In this document: in pieces, positions 36,571 through 49,421 of the stretch
Layout of the letters: the number at the start of each line of letters is the position of its first letter
How positions within the stretch are numbered: the stretch's first letter is position 1
From: Pocillopora verrucosa
Taxonomy: Eukaryota; Cnidaria; Anthozoa; Scleractinia; Pocilloporidae
NCBI RefSeq assembly: GCF_036669915.1
Contig: NC_089320.1
Location: forward strand, 1,158,245 to 1,222,244
Direction: 5' to 3'
Length of the DNA stretch: 64,000 nt
Made by a program: the position numbers and the translations under genes
Notes under the pieces: generated by a model
Seen by the model: only the letters and a program-made list of their open reading frames with translations
What the model was told of the DNA's origin: nothing
Databases searched by the model: none

Positions 36571-37268
36571 AAACACAAAAATCTTTATACCCCTGTTTCG
36601 ATCAATGCTGACATAGGTAGCATGACTGTATTAAAAGGAATGTTTTGAGTTGCAAACAGTAATAATATGGCATTGCGTGTGCTAATTGCAATGGATTGCA
36701 CTTACTGAAATGCAGTGTAAGTTTGACAATTTTGGAAAACCAAATCTCAAATACGTTTATTTATCTACCTTGGCTGTTTCAATAATTTGATTCCTGCAAC
36801 TTCGATACTATTTTTTTTTAACTAGGGAAAACTATTGCACAATTTAAAGCCTGTTTTGGAAACCTACTCGAAAATGTAATCCTGAACAAAAACAGTAGGA
36901 ATTTTTACAGCTTGTATTTTTCAAAGTGAATATTGAGTGTTCAAAAAGACCTTCAACAGAAATATCAAGAAAAAAAGAATCATTCTAATGTAATATGATT
37001 TCTAGCATCTAAAGCATTTTGTTGCGGTAATACAATGTAACAAGTAGATGTCATGTTTATAGCATCTTTTGCCACGCTCATAAAATAGTTACATGACACT
37101 TTTCTACTGTTTCTATAAAAAAGAGTGAGTGTACCTATCTAAGCAAGCACGAAGCAAGTTCTAAAGAACAATACTATATCAAAAGCTGTAAAACCTTATT
37201 GTACAGTCACAAGGCGACTATCTGTAAAAACCTGAAAAACGCTTATCCTTTGTGCCGTTACTTTCCCT

Positions 37269-38165
37269 TCAGTTGTTTTCGTCTGAATAGTGAGGACAAA
37301 TAATATCTCCCTTCAGGTCATCAAAGTGGATGTGACGCCAACAACAATCCCTCTCATCAACTAGTCTGACTTGGGCGTATTGACCGATGAATTCTTTTAC
37401 GTCCCAGCTCTTACGGTACATTGTCTCGCTACAACTGCCTGTTTCTGTTCTGACAACCTATATGTAGCAGCAAACATATCAAACAGTTTTAAACCTTTGT
37501 TTTGATGAATGCCGACATATTTATAATGATTATTTCAAATAAGGAGCAGACGCTTTTTTATTGAAACAATATATTATGGCATTAAATGTGCTGATTGCTC
37601 TGCACCAAAGAAAAAAAAAACATTTGTTTCAACTAAAGACAACCAAAGACAACTAAAATGTGCCAGGCGCGAGGTTGGTTCCCTCTTGGAACCTCTCTCG
37701 AGGAAACTCAAAATGAGCCATCGAAAAGGCAAAAATATATTTAAAAAGTAAAAACCAGACGTTTTCGGCACTAGCTATAGATCGTTTTTAGGGTCACAAT
37801 CATTTACTCTGATGATGACCAAGAGTCGAAAACATTTGGCTTTTTTTTTTAAATATGTTTTTTCCTCGTAAATAGCTTATTGTAAACCTAAACGAATCTC
37901 ATGGATATCACGAACCTTAAAATAGTTTCGCAATTTTGAAAGACCAAATATCTGATACGTTTATAAATCTACCCAGGTTGTTTCAAAAGAATCAAAGGAA
38001 ACATAATGGTCAAAGTGATAATCTCACCGGGTTTTTGACAATAAGTTCCGCACGAATATCACTTATGGTACATCCTCCACCGATGAGAAACGAGATATCT
38101 CTGCCAACGATACGGAAACAAGGAGAAATGAGAGTTCCTTGGGGTGGGTCGGCATCAGCTGGGTG
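37269..38165 (-). pseudogene. Partial beta-sandwich module (two exons)
   Basis: The 3' part of the first beta-sandwich exon (about 38165-38028; GTLISPCFRIVGRDISFLIG) and the complete terminal exon (37457-37269, 63 codons incl. stop, open) are kept with splice sites. The GWGH motif of the intact gene reads CWRH. The 5' half of the first exon and all upstream exons are missing, so this is an isolated gene end. Confidence 0.7.
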
Positions 38166-39890
38166 CTGCCATCCTTTCTTTCAAACAGCATTATCTCGTT
38201 TATAAGCGCAAAATTTACGCAAATCCTAAACGTTTTGATCGCGACGGGAAAACCAGGGTAATGACGTCCTGGACTTGTTGGGGAGAACGGCAACGCCAAC
38301 ACCTAATGCCTTAATAGAGTTGTGTCCAGACTATCCGCGCGCTTTCTCGTTCTGAAATGACGTTCCCGTCCTCTTGCTAAATCACTCTAATATGCACGCA
38401 GCCTACGTCATCGGTACGAGCGCGCGCAATTCACGAGGCATTCTTTTAAAGGAAATAAAAAAAACTCCTCAAGCATTGTTGAGTTATAAGAAGCACTCGA
38501 GAAGTGCCTTCGGCTCGTGCTCCTCCGCACTTTTCTCGTGTTGTTAAAAATTCTCGCCTGCTTATATAACTCAAAAATGCACTCGGCGCGCTTTTTATTT
38601 CTTTAATAATTCACTTCAAAAAAGCATTTAAAAAATCAAGCAGACGAAATTTGGATGGTGCGCGCTCTGTTTGTAATTTGCACACGTTTTACAACGTTGC
38701 TCCGGTTTACATAAAAAAAAAAAAATTGGACTCCTCTTTAGCCAATCAGAAGCGCGTAACTTTTTCACGTATATTATAACTCACTTGACAGAACGACTTG
38801 ATCTTATATATAGTGTACTGGCGGGTCTTTCTTCTTTTAAGACGACATAAAAAAACGGACGCTAAAAAATGTCTTTACATGGTCCAGGTCACGAAGACAT
38901 CATTTGGTTTACCCATCGTTTTATTGTATTTTTTCCAATTCCGAAGCAAAGCTATCAATGGAGTGAGGTTTGGAAAGCTTTCATTGTAAAGGGATGAAAT
39001 TATGAACCAGAAGAATACAAGTCCTAAGTTTCGATGTTTTAGAGTGTATTTTTTTTAGGAATAAAGTTTCTGTATTCTAATTGCCTCACTCATAGCACAC
39101 TCTGTGCATGCACGTTTCAAGTAAATATTCCTCACTAAGATTTAAAATGAAAATTACAATGTTGTATTTCCATGGTTAAAATCGATTGACCAAACTGTGA
39201 TGTATACATTCTAAAATGATACTTGCGCTAAAAAGATAAAATTAAATATCTTTTCATTTGTGAAAATTTGGAAGACTAATATATAATGAAGTACCGATAG
39301 CTTTTCAGGGGATAACTGATCAGTTCTTACAATATGCTATGGTATAACTGACCGAATATTAAGAACTACAAGACCCAAATATGAACGCTGCCGAGGAGGC
39401 AAACAAGAAAATGTAATAAAGTTCTCTCGATTATGTAAACTTTTGGAGACGTTTTAATCGAATTAACTTCATTCCCCAAATGACAGTTTGTTTCCAACTC
39501 TGTAGACCAAACAATTTTTTTTCTCTTTATTTCAGAATTGTGCTTCTCTGTAACACTTGTGTCAGGTTTTTTTGACTCCCGCCAGTATGAGCTAAAATCA
39601 CGTTTCGTAAGATATTACTAACAGGAAGTAGGCTCTCGTCCCATCGAAACATTTAAAATTCTAGTATTTACAATTTAGCAACTTTGATCCAAGAGTTTTG
39701 CTTACAAGGAAGAGACTCACAGCTGTACAAGAATTCATTGGTTGAACTGAGTTCAACAGAGAGGAAGGTAAAAGTAACAAAATGCAAAAAATCAAAATGG
39801 TCCGATACAAGATCTCGCGAAGTTTCCAAGACTAAGAACAAATGAAGAACCTCGTTTTATTAATGCAAAATGCTACCCAAACATGCTACA
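38166..39890. other. Spacer with a possible foldback element
   Basis: No gene recognised. At 38440-38800 a stretch with gttgagttataagaagcact, a GC-richer centre (cttcggctcgtgctcctccg) and tatataactcaaaaatgcac looks like a degenerate foldback element, followed by ccaatcagaagcgcg. A related tail (accaatcagaaacgcg) follows the foldback element at 54.7 kb. The rest shows nothing. Confidence 0.4.
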
Positions 39891-39899
39891 TTGACATAA

Positions 39900-40000
39900 C
39901 TAGTGTGACTTGGACGTGTCGACCAATGAACTCTTCTACGTTCCAGCTCTAACGGTACATAGTTTCCGAACAGTTACCTGCCTCATTTCTGACAACCTTA
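39900..40000 (-). pseudogene. Fragment of terminal beta-sandwich exon, second copy
   Basis: Same truncated piece as 36455-36570. The following 550 bases also match (36570-37100 with 40000-40490). Together with 37200-38165 versus 40560-41420 this defines a tandem duplication of about 1.7 kb around the gene end. Confidence 0.6.
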
Positions 40001-40623
40001 ACGTAATGACAAGCACAAAAAATTTTATACCCTTGTTTCCATCGACACTGACGTAGGTAGCATAAATGTATTGAAAGGAATTTTGTGTGTCGCAATCAGT
40101 TCTTATATGGTGCGTGTGCTGATTGCAATGGATTGCACTTAAAAAATGTAGTATAAGTTTGGCAATTTTGAAAAACCGCCTTTGGAAGCTTACTCGAATG
40201 ACTTCAATCTATAATCCTGAACAAAATCTACCGGGAGTTTTTACAGCTATGGACTTTTCAAAGAGAATATATTGAGTATTCATAGCTTCAACAGATATTT
40301 CAACAACAAAAAAGAAGCATTCTAAGATATGATTGCTAGCATCTACAGCAAAAGACTTTCATTTTTTAAAAATGTCGCGGTAATACAACATAATAAGTGG
40401 ATGATATGTGTAACATTGTTTGCCACGCGCATAAAATTGTTTTATAAGACTTTTCTACTGTTGCTATAAACAGAGTGAGTGTGCCTATCGATGCTAACAC
40501 AAAGCAAGTGCTCCTCAAAAGAAGCATGCAACATCAAAAGCTGTTAAACCTTACTGTATAGTCACAAGGTGACTATCTGCAAAAACCTGAAAAACGCTTA
40601 TCCTTTGTGCCCTTACTTTCCCT

Positions 40624-43600
40624 TCAGTTGTTTTTCCCTAAATGGTGAGGACAAATGATATCTCCTTTAAGGTCATCAAAATTAATGTGACCCCAACCAC
40701 CAGATCTCTTATCAACTAGTCTGACTTGCGCGTATTGTCCGATGAATTCTTTTACATCCCAGCTCTTACGGTACATTGTCTCGTAACAGTGGCCTGTCTC
40801 ATTTCTGACAACCTGCAAGTAACCACAAACATAGCAAACAGTTTTAAACCTTTGTTTCGATGAATGCTGATATAACTGTCATGACCGTATCATACATTTA
40901 TTCAAATCAAGAGCAACCTATCATTAGAATCAAGACATCAATGAAATCAAGACATTACCGTATTGAATGTACTGATTGCAATGTTCAATGTGCGCCAGAT
41001 GCGAGCTCGGTTCCCTCGTGGAACCTCTCTTGAGGAAACTCAGAATGAGCTATTTTCAGGGAAACCATCATTTATCCTGATGATGATCTAATGTCGAAAA
41101 CGTTTGGATTTTCATTTTTTAACATATATTTTTTCCTTGTAAATAGTTTCTTGCAACCTAAACAAATCTCATGGATATCGCGAAGCTCAAAATAGTTTCG
41201 CAATTTGGAAAGGCCAAATCTCTGATTATTTAAAAAATCTACCCAGGCTGTTTCAAAAGAATCAAATGAAACATGATGGTCAAAGTAAGTAATCTCACCT
41301 GGTTGTCGACAATAAGCTCCGCACGAATATCACTGATGGTACATCCTCCACCGATGAGAAACGAGATATCTCTGCCAACGATACGGAAACAAGGAGAAAT
41401 GAGAGTTCCCTGGGGTAGATCGGCACCATCTGGGTTAAGCCGTCCTGCGGCATCTTTCTCACTGGGTCGATACTCCAACCCCCCTATCCACCAGTCCCCT
41501 TGCTGCTGGGCGCTTTCTCTGTTACGTTCTGCTGGATTGTCACCAAATGTCGGTTGGTGAATGAAAGCTGTGCCTGTCATTTCCCATCCACCAATTCCAT
41601 CTTCAAAGTCAAAGCTGCAAGCTGGTGAGAAAGAAAAAGAGGAAATTTTTATCCCTCAGAATACTCTACGACTATCATTCGATATCATAAATTCCCCCTT
41701 ACAGTTCTGTATCTACCTTTATTGCAGTGTGCTCCAGTGAACCCTGAAAGACATTTGCAGCGAAACCCTTTATCAGTGTATCCAGCTTGACACGTGCCAT
41801 TGTTTGAACATGGATTGCTGCTGCAGGGATTCTGTTTAAAGACAAAATGGATTATCCCTTATTTTGTTATCATCCTTGGACTTTCGAGATTCTTAAAGAG
41901 TCAAATCATACCAATACCAAGCATATGCCTTCCAATCATCGCACCCGATAGAAAACCGTTATAATCCTTTTCTCCTAATCCCTTGCGCGAGTAATTTCAG
42001 ATGGGAATTACTGGATAATTTGTTGTTAATGCTGATGTTTGAAGCGTTAGTCTTTCGTAAAAGCATTGCAAATGTGTGAATTTTTTGCCCTTTGCCCTCA
42101 CGATGTACTTACGCTACAACCGTCAGCCCTAGAGGGAAATTTATCTTGTATTACCAGGCCTCCTCCTCCACCGACACAGCACCACAGTTTATTGAGAAAC
42201 TTACTCACTTTAAAAGAAGGAAACAGCTGACTAAGAAATCGCCCATCTTACCTCAATAGCGAGATAAATGTGACCATTTTTACTTTGTGGAACAGGTGGG
42301 CTTTGGTCTCCCTTCGAAGGATGATCCTGATTCAATTCGCAGGTGAAGTTTCCTCCCACCTTGGGTCCAAAGTTCATGGACACACAGCTAGGTTCCATAT
42401 AACACATTTCATTACAGCTCCCCTGATGTGAAACCTCTTCAGTTCTGATGACATTGCCCTCTATGACTTTGTTGTGTATTGGTGTTTGGAAAATAATGGT
42501 GCGACATTCGTCATCTGTTTAAGCATTGAATATCTGGTTTATATTCACAGTTGAATATATGTCACTTGTCAAGGGGAAGGTCGTCCTAGATAGAACTATA
42601 TCCCAAGCCTCGAGCACCAGAGGGCACAACTTTTCTCTTTAAGAATCGATCTTGGTAGATAACGTTTTTATTTTGTCTAATTGTAGGTATTTTTTTTTTG
42701 TTCGTTGCGTGGAGATGTTTTATAGAGACGTAAATGTAATGATATTTCGTCAGACTATTGTCTTCTATAAACAGTTAAAATCGTTCTATTAATATGAATA
42801 TGATCTGACGCAGATTTGTAATATTTTGTTATCTGACAATAATTTAGAAAGTGTAAGATAAGCAAATTAATTCTAAAACAAAAGAAAACTTAAAAAGCAT
42901 TTCTACCCACTTATCAGCAAGCATCTTCGCCATTTGCCAAATATAGCGAAATCAAGAATTTTTCCCCTTCAAATTCTCTATGTTTACGTCAAAAATTGAT
43001 TTTACTTTAAGTCCCTCGTACTTCTTATTCTAATCCATTATCTTCTAGTTTTTCAAAGAAGTAAGTAACCATTTGGTGGCATTTGAAACACATTTTTGAT
43101 GCTTTAGAATCAATTTACCTGAACAAAACCCTCCAGCTCTCGTGACTCCTTCTTTGCAGGTGCAGCCATAAGAGTGATCAGTCTTTATGCACCTCGCATT
43201 CACACCACATACTTTGCTGTCATTAGTGCACTTGTTAATATCTTCAAAGGAAAGTTGTCAGGTCAGGAAAAATTTATCGCCAGGGAGGAGGTGGGGGGTA
43301 AGTGGGGGTGTGGGATCATTTTTGGGGGAACTACATGTTTTTCAGGGAAGCGGAGTGAGGATAAGTCAATTAACTGCCAATCAATTGCTAATGGGCAGGG
43401 GGGGGGAATCTTAAGACTATAGCAGAGCCTTCAGGGTTGATCAGGTAAATTCTATCGTGACTTACTCAAATTTCTCAAAACCCACCTCCCAATATATGGT
43501 ATTGCAAGGGGGTCCTGCATCTCTTTCTTTTTTAACAAAAAAGGACCGAAAAATGTCCATTTTAGGATTAATTTTCTACGCATAAGAGGAGGCTTGACTA

Positions 43601-46600
43601 TAGTGAGACCCACATGCAGACCCACAAAACAGCCCAAAGAGGCAATACTACACTGTTGGTGCAAGGTGCATTCATCCTAAATTCAATTTTTATGAGCAAC
43701 ATTGACAAAAAATGTAATACCTGTTTTTAATTTACCAACGACTATGGTAGGCGAAGCAGCAGTACTTGATACCGTTGGTGGTAACACTGGACAAAAAAAA
43801 AAGTCAATGAGAGAAAATAAAGTAAAAGAAACAAAGGAAGGAATAGATTGACAAATAAAAAGACAGAAAAAACAAAAGTGGGATTGAGAGTTCATTATTT
43901 TTCAGTGTGTGCAAGAGAACTTTGATGGTATTACCAGTTGGCTTCGTGGAGATAGTTTTTGGCAGGGTTTCAAGCGAACTGGAAGACTCTAAAAGGAATA
44001 AGCAGCAAAGGGTGAATTGAAAATATCTCCTTCAAATTGTCTGGCTTCAAACTGGAAGGGTTAAATATAACCGGTTGCTCAAATAGAAATTTGGACTTGG
44101 AGTTTCTAGATGAAAGGAAAATAATACATTGGTGATACATAATTCGACTGATTGAGTAAACAAAGTGTCAAACAAGCCGGCAGCTTAGTTGGGTCTTTAT
44201 TTCTCGTCAACTATCAAGCAATAGAAATCTGGAGTTCGTAATCTGCTGGTTGTTAATTGCTGCATGCTGTCAATTCATTCTTTAACAAAAGGAGCGACAA
44301 AAATGTTATGATACAAGTGACATGATAAATGTGGTTATTTTTACAACAGGTAGCTTGTAAATGTTTTATGGAGGTCATTGCGACTTCTTCGGGGGAAATG
44401 AAAATTGATCGATTTTTTTTTATGCGGAAAAGGGAGGCTACATGCAATTCAAAATATTTGCTTCAATATTTATTGACAGAGAATCTGTATTACCGTTCAT
44501 TTTCGTGGAGGTATCTGCCTTATGTGGAGTTGTACTGGGCAACTCTAGAAAAAAAAAAAAGAAAAAAAGAAAAAAAGAAAAAGAAAGAAAGAAGCCGCTT
44601 GATTTCGTAACAAATTATTTCATTTATTTATCGTGATGAATACGCCCTTGCTATGAAATTCAATACTATAGTTGCATCTTGATGTTGCCAGCTCCATTAT
44701 GAAACATAACCATTTTCATATTTATTCCCAATCCTTTTCAGGCGACAACGTCGCCCGTATTTGCATTATCTATTGAACGCCACTAAATTGAAACATCCCG
44801 AGGAGAAATAAGTTTCACATTCAGTAAAATAACAAAGATATAGAAAACAGTTAGTTCTATTACCAATAGGGTTTGTAGAGGTTTTTGGCTCATTTGGAGT
44901 TGAATTGGGCAACTCTGGAAAAAAAGAATGAGGAATAACTGGTGAACCTGTTGGAGGAAACTTCTTTATCATTATTATTATGATTATTATTTTCATGAAA
45001 ATTTTTTTAACCGAGCATGTCACCGAAAAAAAAAATGAAATGTAAGGCAAAGGTAGATAAAAATGGCAATTCAAGAAAAAATATTCCTAGACTGCTTTTC
45101 CGTAACACTCGATACAAAAACGCTCTTTATATTCTCTATCGATATTGTTGTTATTCAACGTGTTTTTATGTAGGATGCAATGTTATCAAGCACAAGCTTC
45201 CTCTATTTCGTTTTAACATTTCCGCCATCTTTTGCCAAAAAAAAATCGTTAAGTGCTCTGCTTCGGCAGCTTTACCGTCCACCTTTTACTGGATTAAGAA
45301 TAGCTGAGTCATGTTACCTTTACCTACACACCGGTAGCCTTTATCCGTGAAGCCATTTTGACAAGACTGATGAAGAAGGCAGGGATTCTTCACACAAGTG
45401 TTCTAAAAATTTAAAATACAACCATGCAGCAACCAACCAGTTTCTGGGAGGAATAGGCTCGAATCCCGTCTAAGCCTGATTTTTTTTTCCCCACAGGTTT
45501 CTACTCTGCAATCGCTTAGATCTTAGCTAACCTGCGATGACCACTGCTTTGTTCGAATTCGAAGTACTTGTTTGTCATGGGTTCGCTCCATTTGTTTTAA
45601 CAAATTACTGAGGTCTTACGCTGAGCTTCGCAAATTTCCTAACATGGCCTGTAAAGTGCTCTAAAGTCCGGCAAGCTACATACGATACGATGCATACGAA
45701 TGGATAGAAAGAAGTTTATGCTAAAGTGAAAAATATGACAAAAAAAACATATATATATATATATATATATTACATGCATAATGATAGCAAACGCGCTATA
45801 TATTGATTCCATTATATCATATCGAACGCGTTCAATAAATTTTCTATGCAAAATAAGGCTGGAAGAATTATTTCCCATCATGCTAGTGAAACTAACCTCA
45901 GTCGAGTGATAGGTGAAGCCATCTTTTGGCTTGAGCGCCTCAGAGTGCATCTCATGATCAGAATCACTCAGTTCACACAAATAAGCTCCATTGTTTCCCG
46001 AGGGACCAATATTGAGAGAAACACAGTTGTGTTCCTGAAAGCACCTCGCTTTACAGTCACTTTCTCTTTGTACCTCGAAGCTCTTGATAACGAAACCTTG
46101 CAAAGAAAAATCTTTCAAATCCGGCTTAAATTCCAGAATACGACAATCACCTGCAAAGATTCGCGAATTTTGATATTTTTCACACTCCCTTATTTTCATG
46201 AAAAATAAAAAAAATAAAACAAAACAGAACAAATCAAAGCAAAAGAAAGCAAAACAAACCAAACTAGTAATATATCTATATAAACAAAACATAGATTAAA
46301 AAAAATTAAAAAATACACAAACAATAGCCAAAAATTAAGTTATTTGTAGTGGCTCTTTCAAGCTGTGGAAGTATATAAAATCGGGGCACATGTTCATTAC
46401 ATTTTTATCTCACGCTAATCAATACTTTTGAAGATTGACCGTCGCAATTTCAAACTTTACATCTTTTGCAAACTAAGATGATGTTCAGCTATTGTCGGTT
46501 AAATTTGTTCTTTTCAAACACACACACACACACACACAAAAAAAACCCAAATGCATTCTCTACATGATTTTTAACTGAAGAAGCAATGTGTATACTCTCA

Positions 46601-47054
46601 ATATCAAGAAAATAATGAAAACGTAAAAGCAAGAAAAAGAAAGTAGAAGTGGTAGTAGCTTGATATGTGACTGCAACTGTTAAAACTAAGGGCAGTTAAG
46701 TTATGAGTTTCTTTTCCTGAAACGAGTAAAAGTTCTTGTTTGTGGAAAGGACACGTGCGTCATCATAGATTATCTTCTGTTGACGATCTCTGCTTCCACA
46801 GCGATGATATTCAGTCTTAAAATATCTGTTCAAAGCTAATCCCTAACTGATGTCAAACATTTCCCATGATTAAAGCCGGGTTCTCTGCGAAAAAGACTCC
46901 TAAAACTCCGATTACCTAACGTGTATAAATACGAATTTAAGCTGTATTTCGACTCAACACAAAAGTTGGTTAAATATTTGAAGCGCATCATACCGTCTTG
47001 AGCTACAGTCTTTATGCAAAAGTATAGCTGTAGAATAAAAATGAGGCGACACAT
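40624..47054 (-). CDS. Secreted PAN-EGF-linker-EGF-PAN-EGF-beta-sandwich protein, 12 exons
   Basis: Exons (minus order) 47054-46994, 46150-45897, 45402-45324, 44914-44864, 44544-44494, 43988-43935, 43786-43721, 43241-43119, 42514-42252, 41831-41717, 41621-41299 and 40812-40624 join without a break to 1629 nt (542 aa). Order: signal peptide (1-18); PAN/apple domain (21-105); short EGF-like unit lacking its last cysteines (106-131); Ser/Thr/Pro linker from four mini-exons (132-205); calcium-binding-type EGF with DINKC (206-246); PAN/apple (247-334); EGF (335-372); and a beta-sandwich module (373-542) with DFEDGIGGWEMTGTAF, ISFLIGGG and GGWGHINFDDLKGD, a pattern also seen in carbohydrate-active bacterial proteins. 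No membrane helix. Likely an extracellular matrix or mucus protein binding glycans or proteins; function is inferred. It is the only intact member of the family in the window. Confidence 0.85.
44494..44914 (-). other. Duplicated linker mini-exons
   Basis: Exons 44914-44864 (ELPNSTPNEPKTSTNPI) and 44544-44494 (ELPSTTPHKADTSTKMN) are each 51 nt, both phase 1-1, with the same acceptor context and a gtaata donor. They are copies of one mini-exon. The 54-nt exon 43988-43935 (ESSSSLETLPKTISTKPT) looks like an older copy. Confidence 0.75.
45748..45771. repeat. (AT)n microsatellite
   Basis: About twelve AT units in the intron between the first PAN exon and the first EGF exon. Confidence 0.9.
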
Positions 47055-48150
47055 CTTGAGAAAGAAAGCATGTGGACCAGTCTTGAGAACAATTCTACCT
47101 GCTTAATTCAAAGACTTTGTTTTAAAACACTTTTTCTTTGTATCAAATTGCATTTTCATTTACCAATGAAAAAATGCTGCTATAGTGACAAACTACCATA
47201 CACAATAGATTAATAAGATGGTGGTGTCCTCTTGATATGCAATATGTGTTACAACATTTAATTTTTGATTTAGTTTATTGAAATATGAATATAAAAATTG
47301 TATTGCCTTGGCACTGGCTATAAATAAGAAATGGTCTCTCCAGTGAAATCCCTGTTGGAGCTCTTCGCTCTTTTGTGCGATATATCAGGAGGTTTTCCCC
47401 AAATCGAATTTGATCTAATTTGCTTTTAGCGCATGAGTTTTACCACGTGGTTTGCAAACATGACGAAAAAGATGACAACTACTAAAAGATTAAATATTGC
47501 AATGGTTTCACTTTGATCATGATCATTAATTTAACAATTAAATGAAAATAGCAGGTTACAATAAAGTCGCGCTTAGTAAATCTGTCCTTATAGGAATTCG
47601 TACCATTTCGCTCTCATAGCAGATATCTCTATACAAGTACTTGTCAGTCTTAATCTGTGATGGCGAAAAAAAACAATTCTTCACAAAAGACGCGGTGTAT
47701 AACAGCTCAAACTTAAATAAACAAAGCCGAAAGGCATAAACGTGTCTACAATGGAGTTCTTATGTTTTATTTACATTTGTCTCGTACAGGTTATACTTTA
47801 CTGCCATGCTGCAAACTGTGTTGGCAGGCAGTATGGTCTATTTTATGATGAGGATGTACCGGAGAAAGGACAAATCCATCCAGAAACGATAATTTTGAAA
47901 CGTTGCAGAGTCTAATTATTCTGAGGTTTCCAAAACAGCCAGTTTTCTAAAGGCAGTGGCGTGCGTCTTTTTCTTAATGCGTTTTATATTGTTACGGTGC
48001 AATTTAATCGACAGAAAGAACACAACAATCCTACAAACTCAACTACTTTATTAGGAAAAAGAGTTATATTCTCAATAAGGAGGGACTCTTAGAGGCAGCA
48101 CAATAACTCCTCCTCTTTAAAATCTTTTTTTAAGGATTCTCATATTTTAA
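47055..48150. other. Upstream flank of the intact PAN/EGF gene
   Basis: Homologous to the flanks of broken copies A (22010-22800) and B (35060-35400). No TATA box near the start was identified. No other gene seen. Confidence 0.5.
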
Positions 48151-48170
48151 GCATTTCGGTATTTTTCTGT

Positions 48171-48655
48171 CAGATTTACCAGGACTCGAAGCTGAATGGT
48201 TCTTTTCACCCGGTGCTGAGGCTTGCCTCAAATTTCAACTTCACATATGACGCAAGTTATGATTGGTTTGTGTGTTGCCCGATACGCGAATTTGTTGTCT
48301 ATGGGTACATACTGTCGTTCAGAGTATTTCTTACCAAAATCTAAAATGATCGTGGTAAATATACAAAATTTTCTTCATTTTTCGTGTTATTATAGAGAAA
48401 TATTTATAAAAAAAAATTTAGTGAAAGTAGTTTCGATTATTCTTTATTCAACATCTAGCATGTGCTATCTGCTTTCCTAGACTGCATGGAATAAGTGGAA
48501 AAATGGCAAAACCCACGCATTGATAGAGTGGTCAACGTTAGGTTCTGCCATGATCGTTTTAATTGTACTCAACTGGGTACTTACCGCTGCCCAGTGCGTT
48601 TATGAATTCTTAGATCCAAGTTTGAGAAGGAAAAAGTGGTACCTGGTGACGTGCT
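48171..48655 (+). CDS. Two candidate exons of an unidentified membrane protein
   Basis: A frame opening after tttttctgtcag (48176) reads QIYQDSKLNGSFHPVLRLAS and on through FNFTYDASYDWF. A second, after tgctttcctag (48480), reads TAWNKWKNGKTHALIEWSTL, then a hydrophobic helix (MIVLIVLNWVLTAAQ) and LDPSLRRKKW. Both have good acceptors and protein-like composition, but donors are unclear and no further exons were found. This could be a relic or part of an unrecognised gene on the plus strand between two minus-strand genes. Confidence 0.25.
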
Positions 48656-49421
48656 TTTTTTTATATCGTTTGAAATATTGGGAATGTTTTCTTACTTATG
48701 CAGTTTGCTATGCATCATTTCTGCTTTTGTTCTTGTCTGTTTTTCGTCACTGTTTTCAAACTACCGTCTAATAAGGCAGTCGTCATTGCATCTCGCTTTA
48801 TTGTTTTGCAAGGCGGAAAATCTTCCTGATAACGCGTATAATGTAAAAAAACAAAACAAAACAAAACAAACCCGTTGTTTGATATCGTTTCATTGACGAA
48901 AAGTCCACGGAGACGTCCACCACAGGGCGATATATTGAAATGTTATATAATGAGTTGAATGATTTTGATTGGTTCCTATATATGTTATAATAGAGGACAG
49001 ACGCATAGATGACGTCACCGCTAACAACATTTTGCCTTTTTTGTAACAATAAACAGATAGATTCTATGTTGCAGTGGGTCTGTACCATACATTTTCGAAC
49101 ACTTGTTAGCCACTGGTTAGTTTCTTTTATTTTCAAGAATCATTTATCCACAACAATTCAGTTGATCGACTCGTTCGTTTATTGTTTCATTCATAAGTTG
49201 ATCTTTAATTATTCCCCAATTGGCTTTTCTTCGACTCGTTCTGTTAAGTACCTGCGTTCCGAGTATCCCTAGAAATGAACAAAAGGAGTTCTGTGAGCTT
49301 AGATAAAGACAATTGTGCTTAATAGACTTATATTTATAGGTTCACTTTCCCCAAATCAGTTCCAAATTCTTTAAATCATATTTGTTCTTTCAAATCCATA
49401 TTTATACCTTCAAATCCATAT

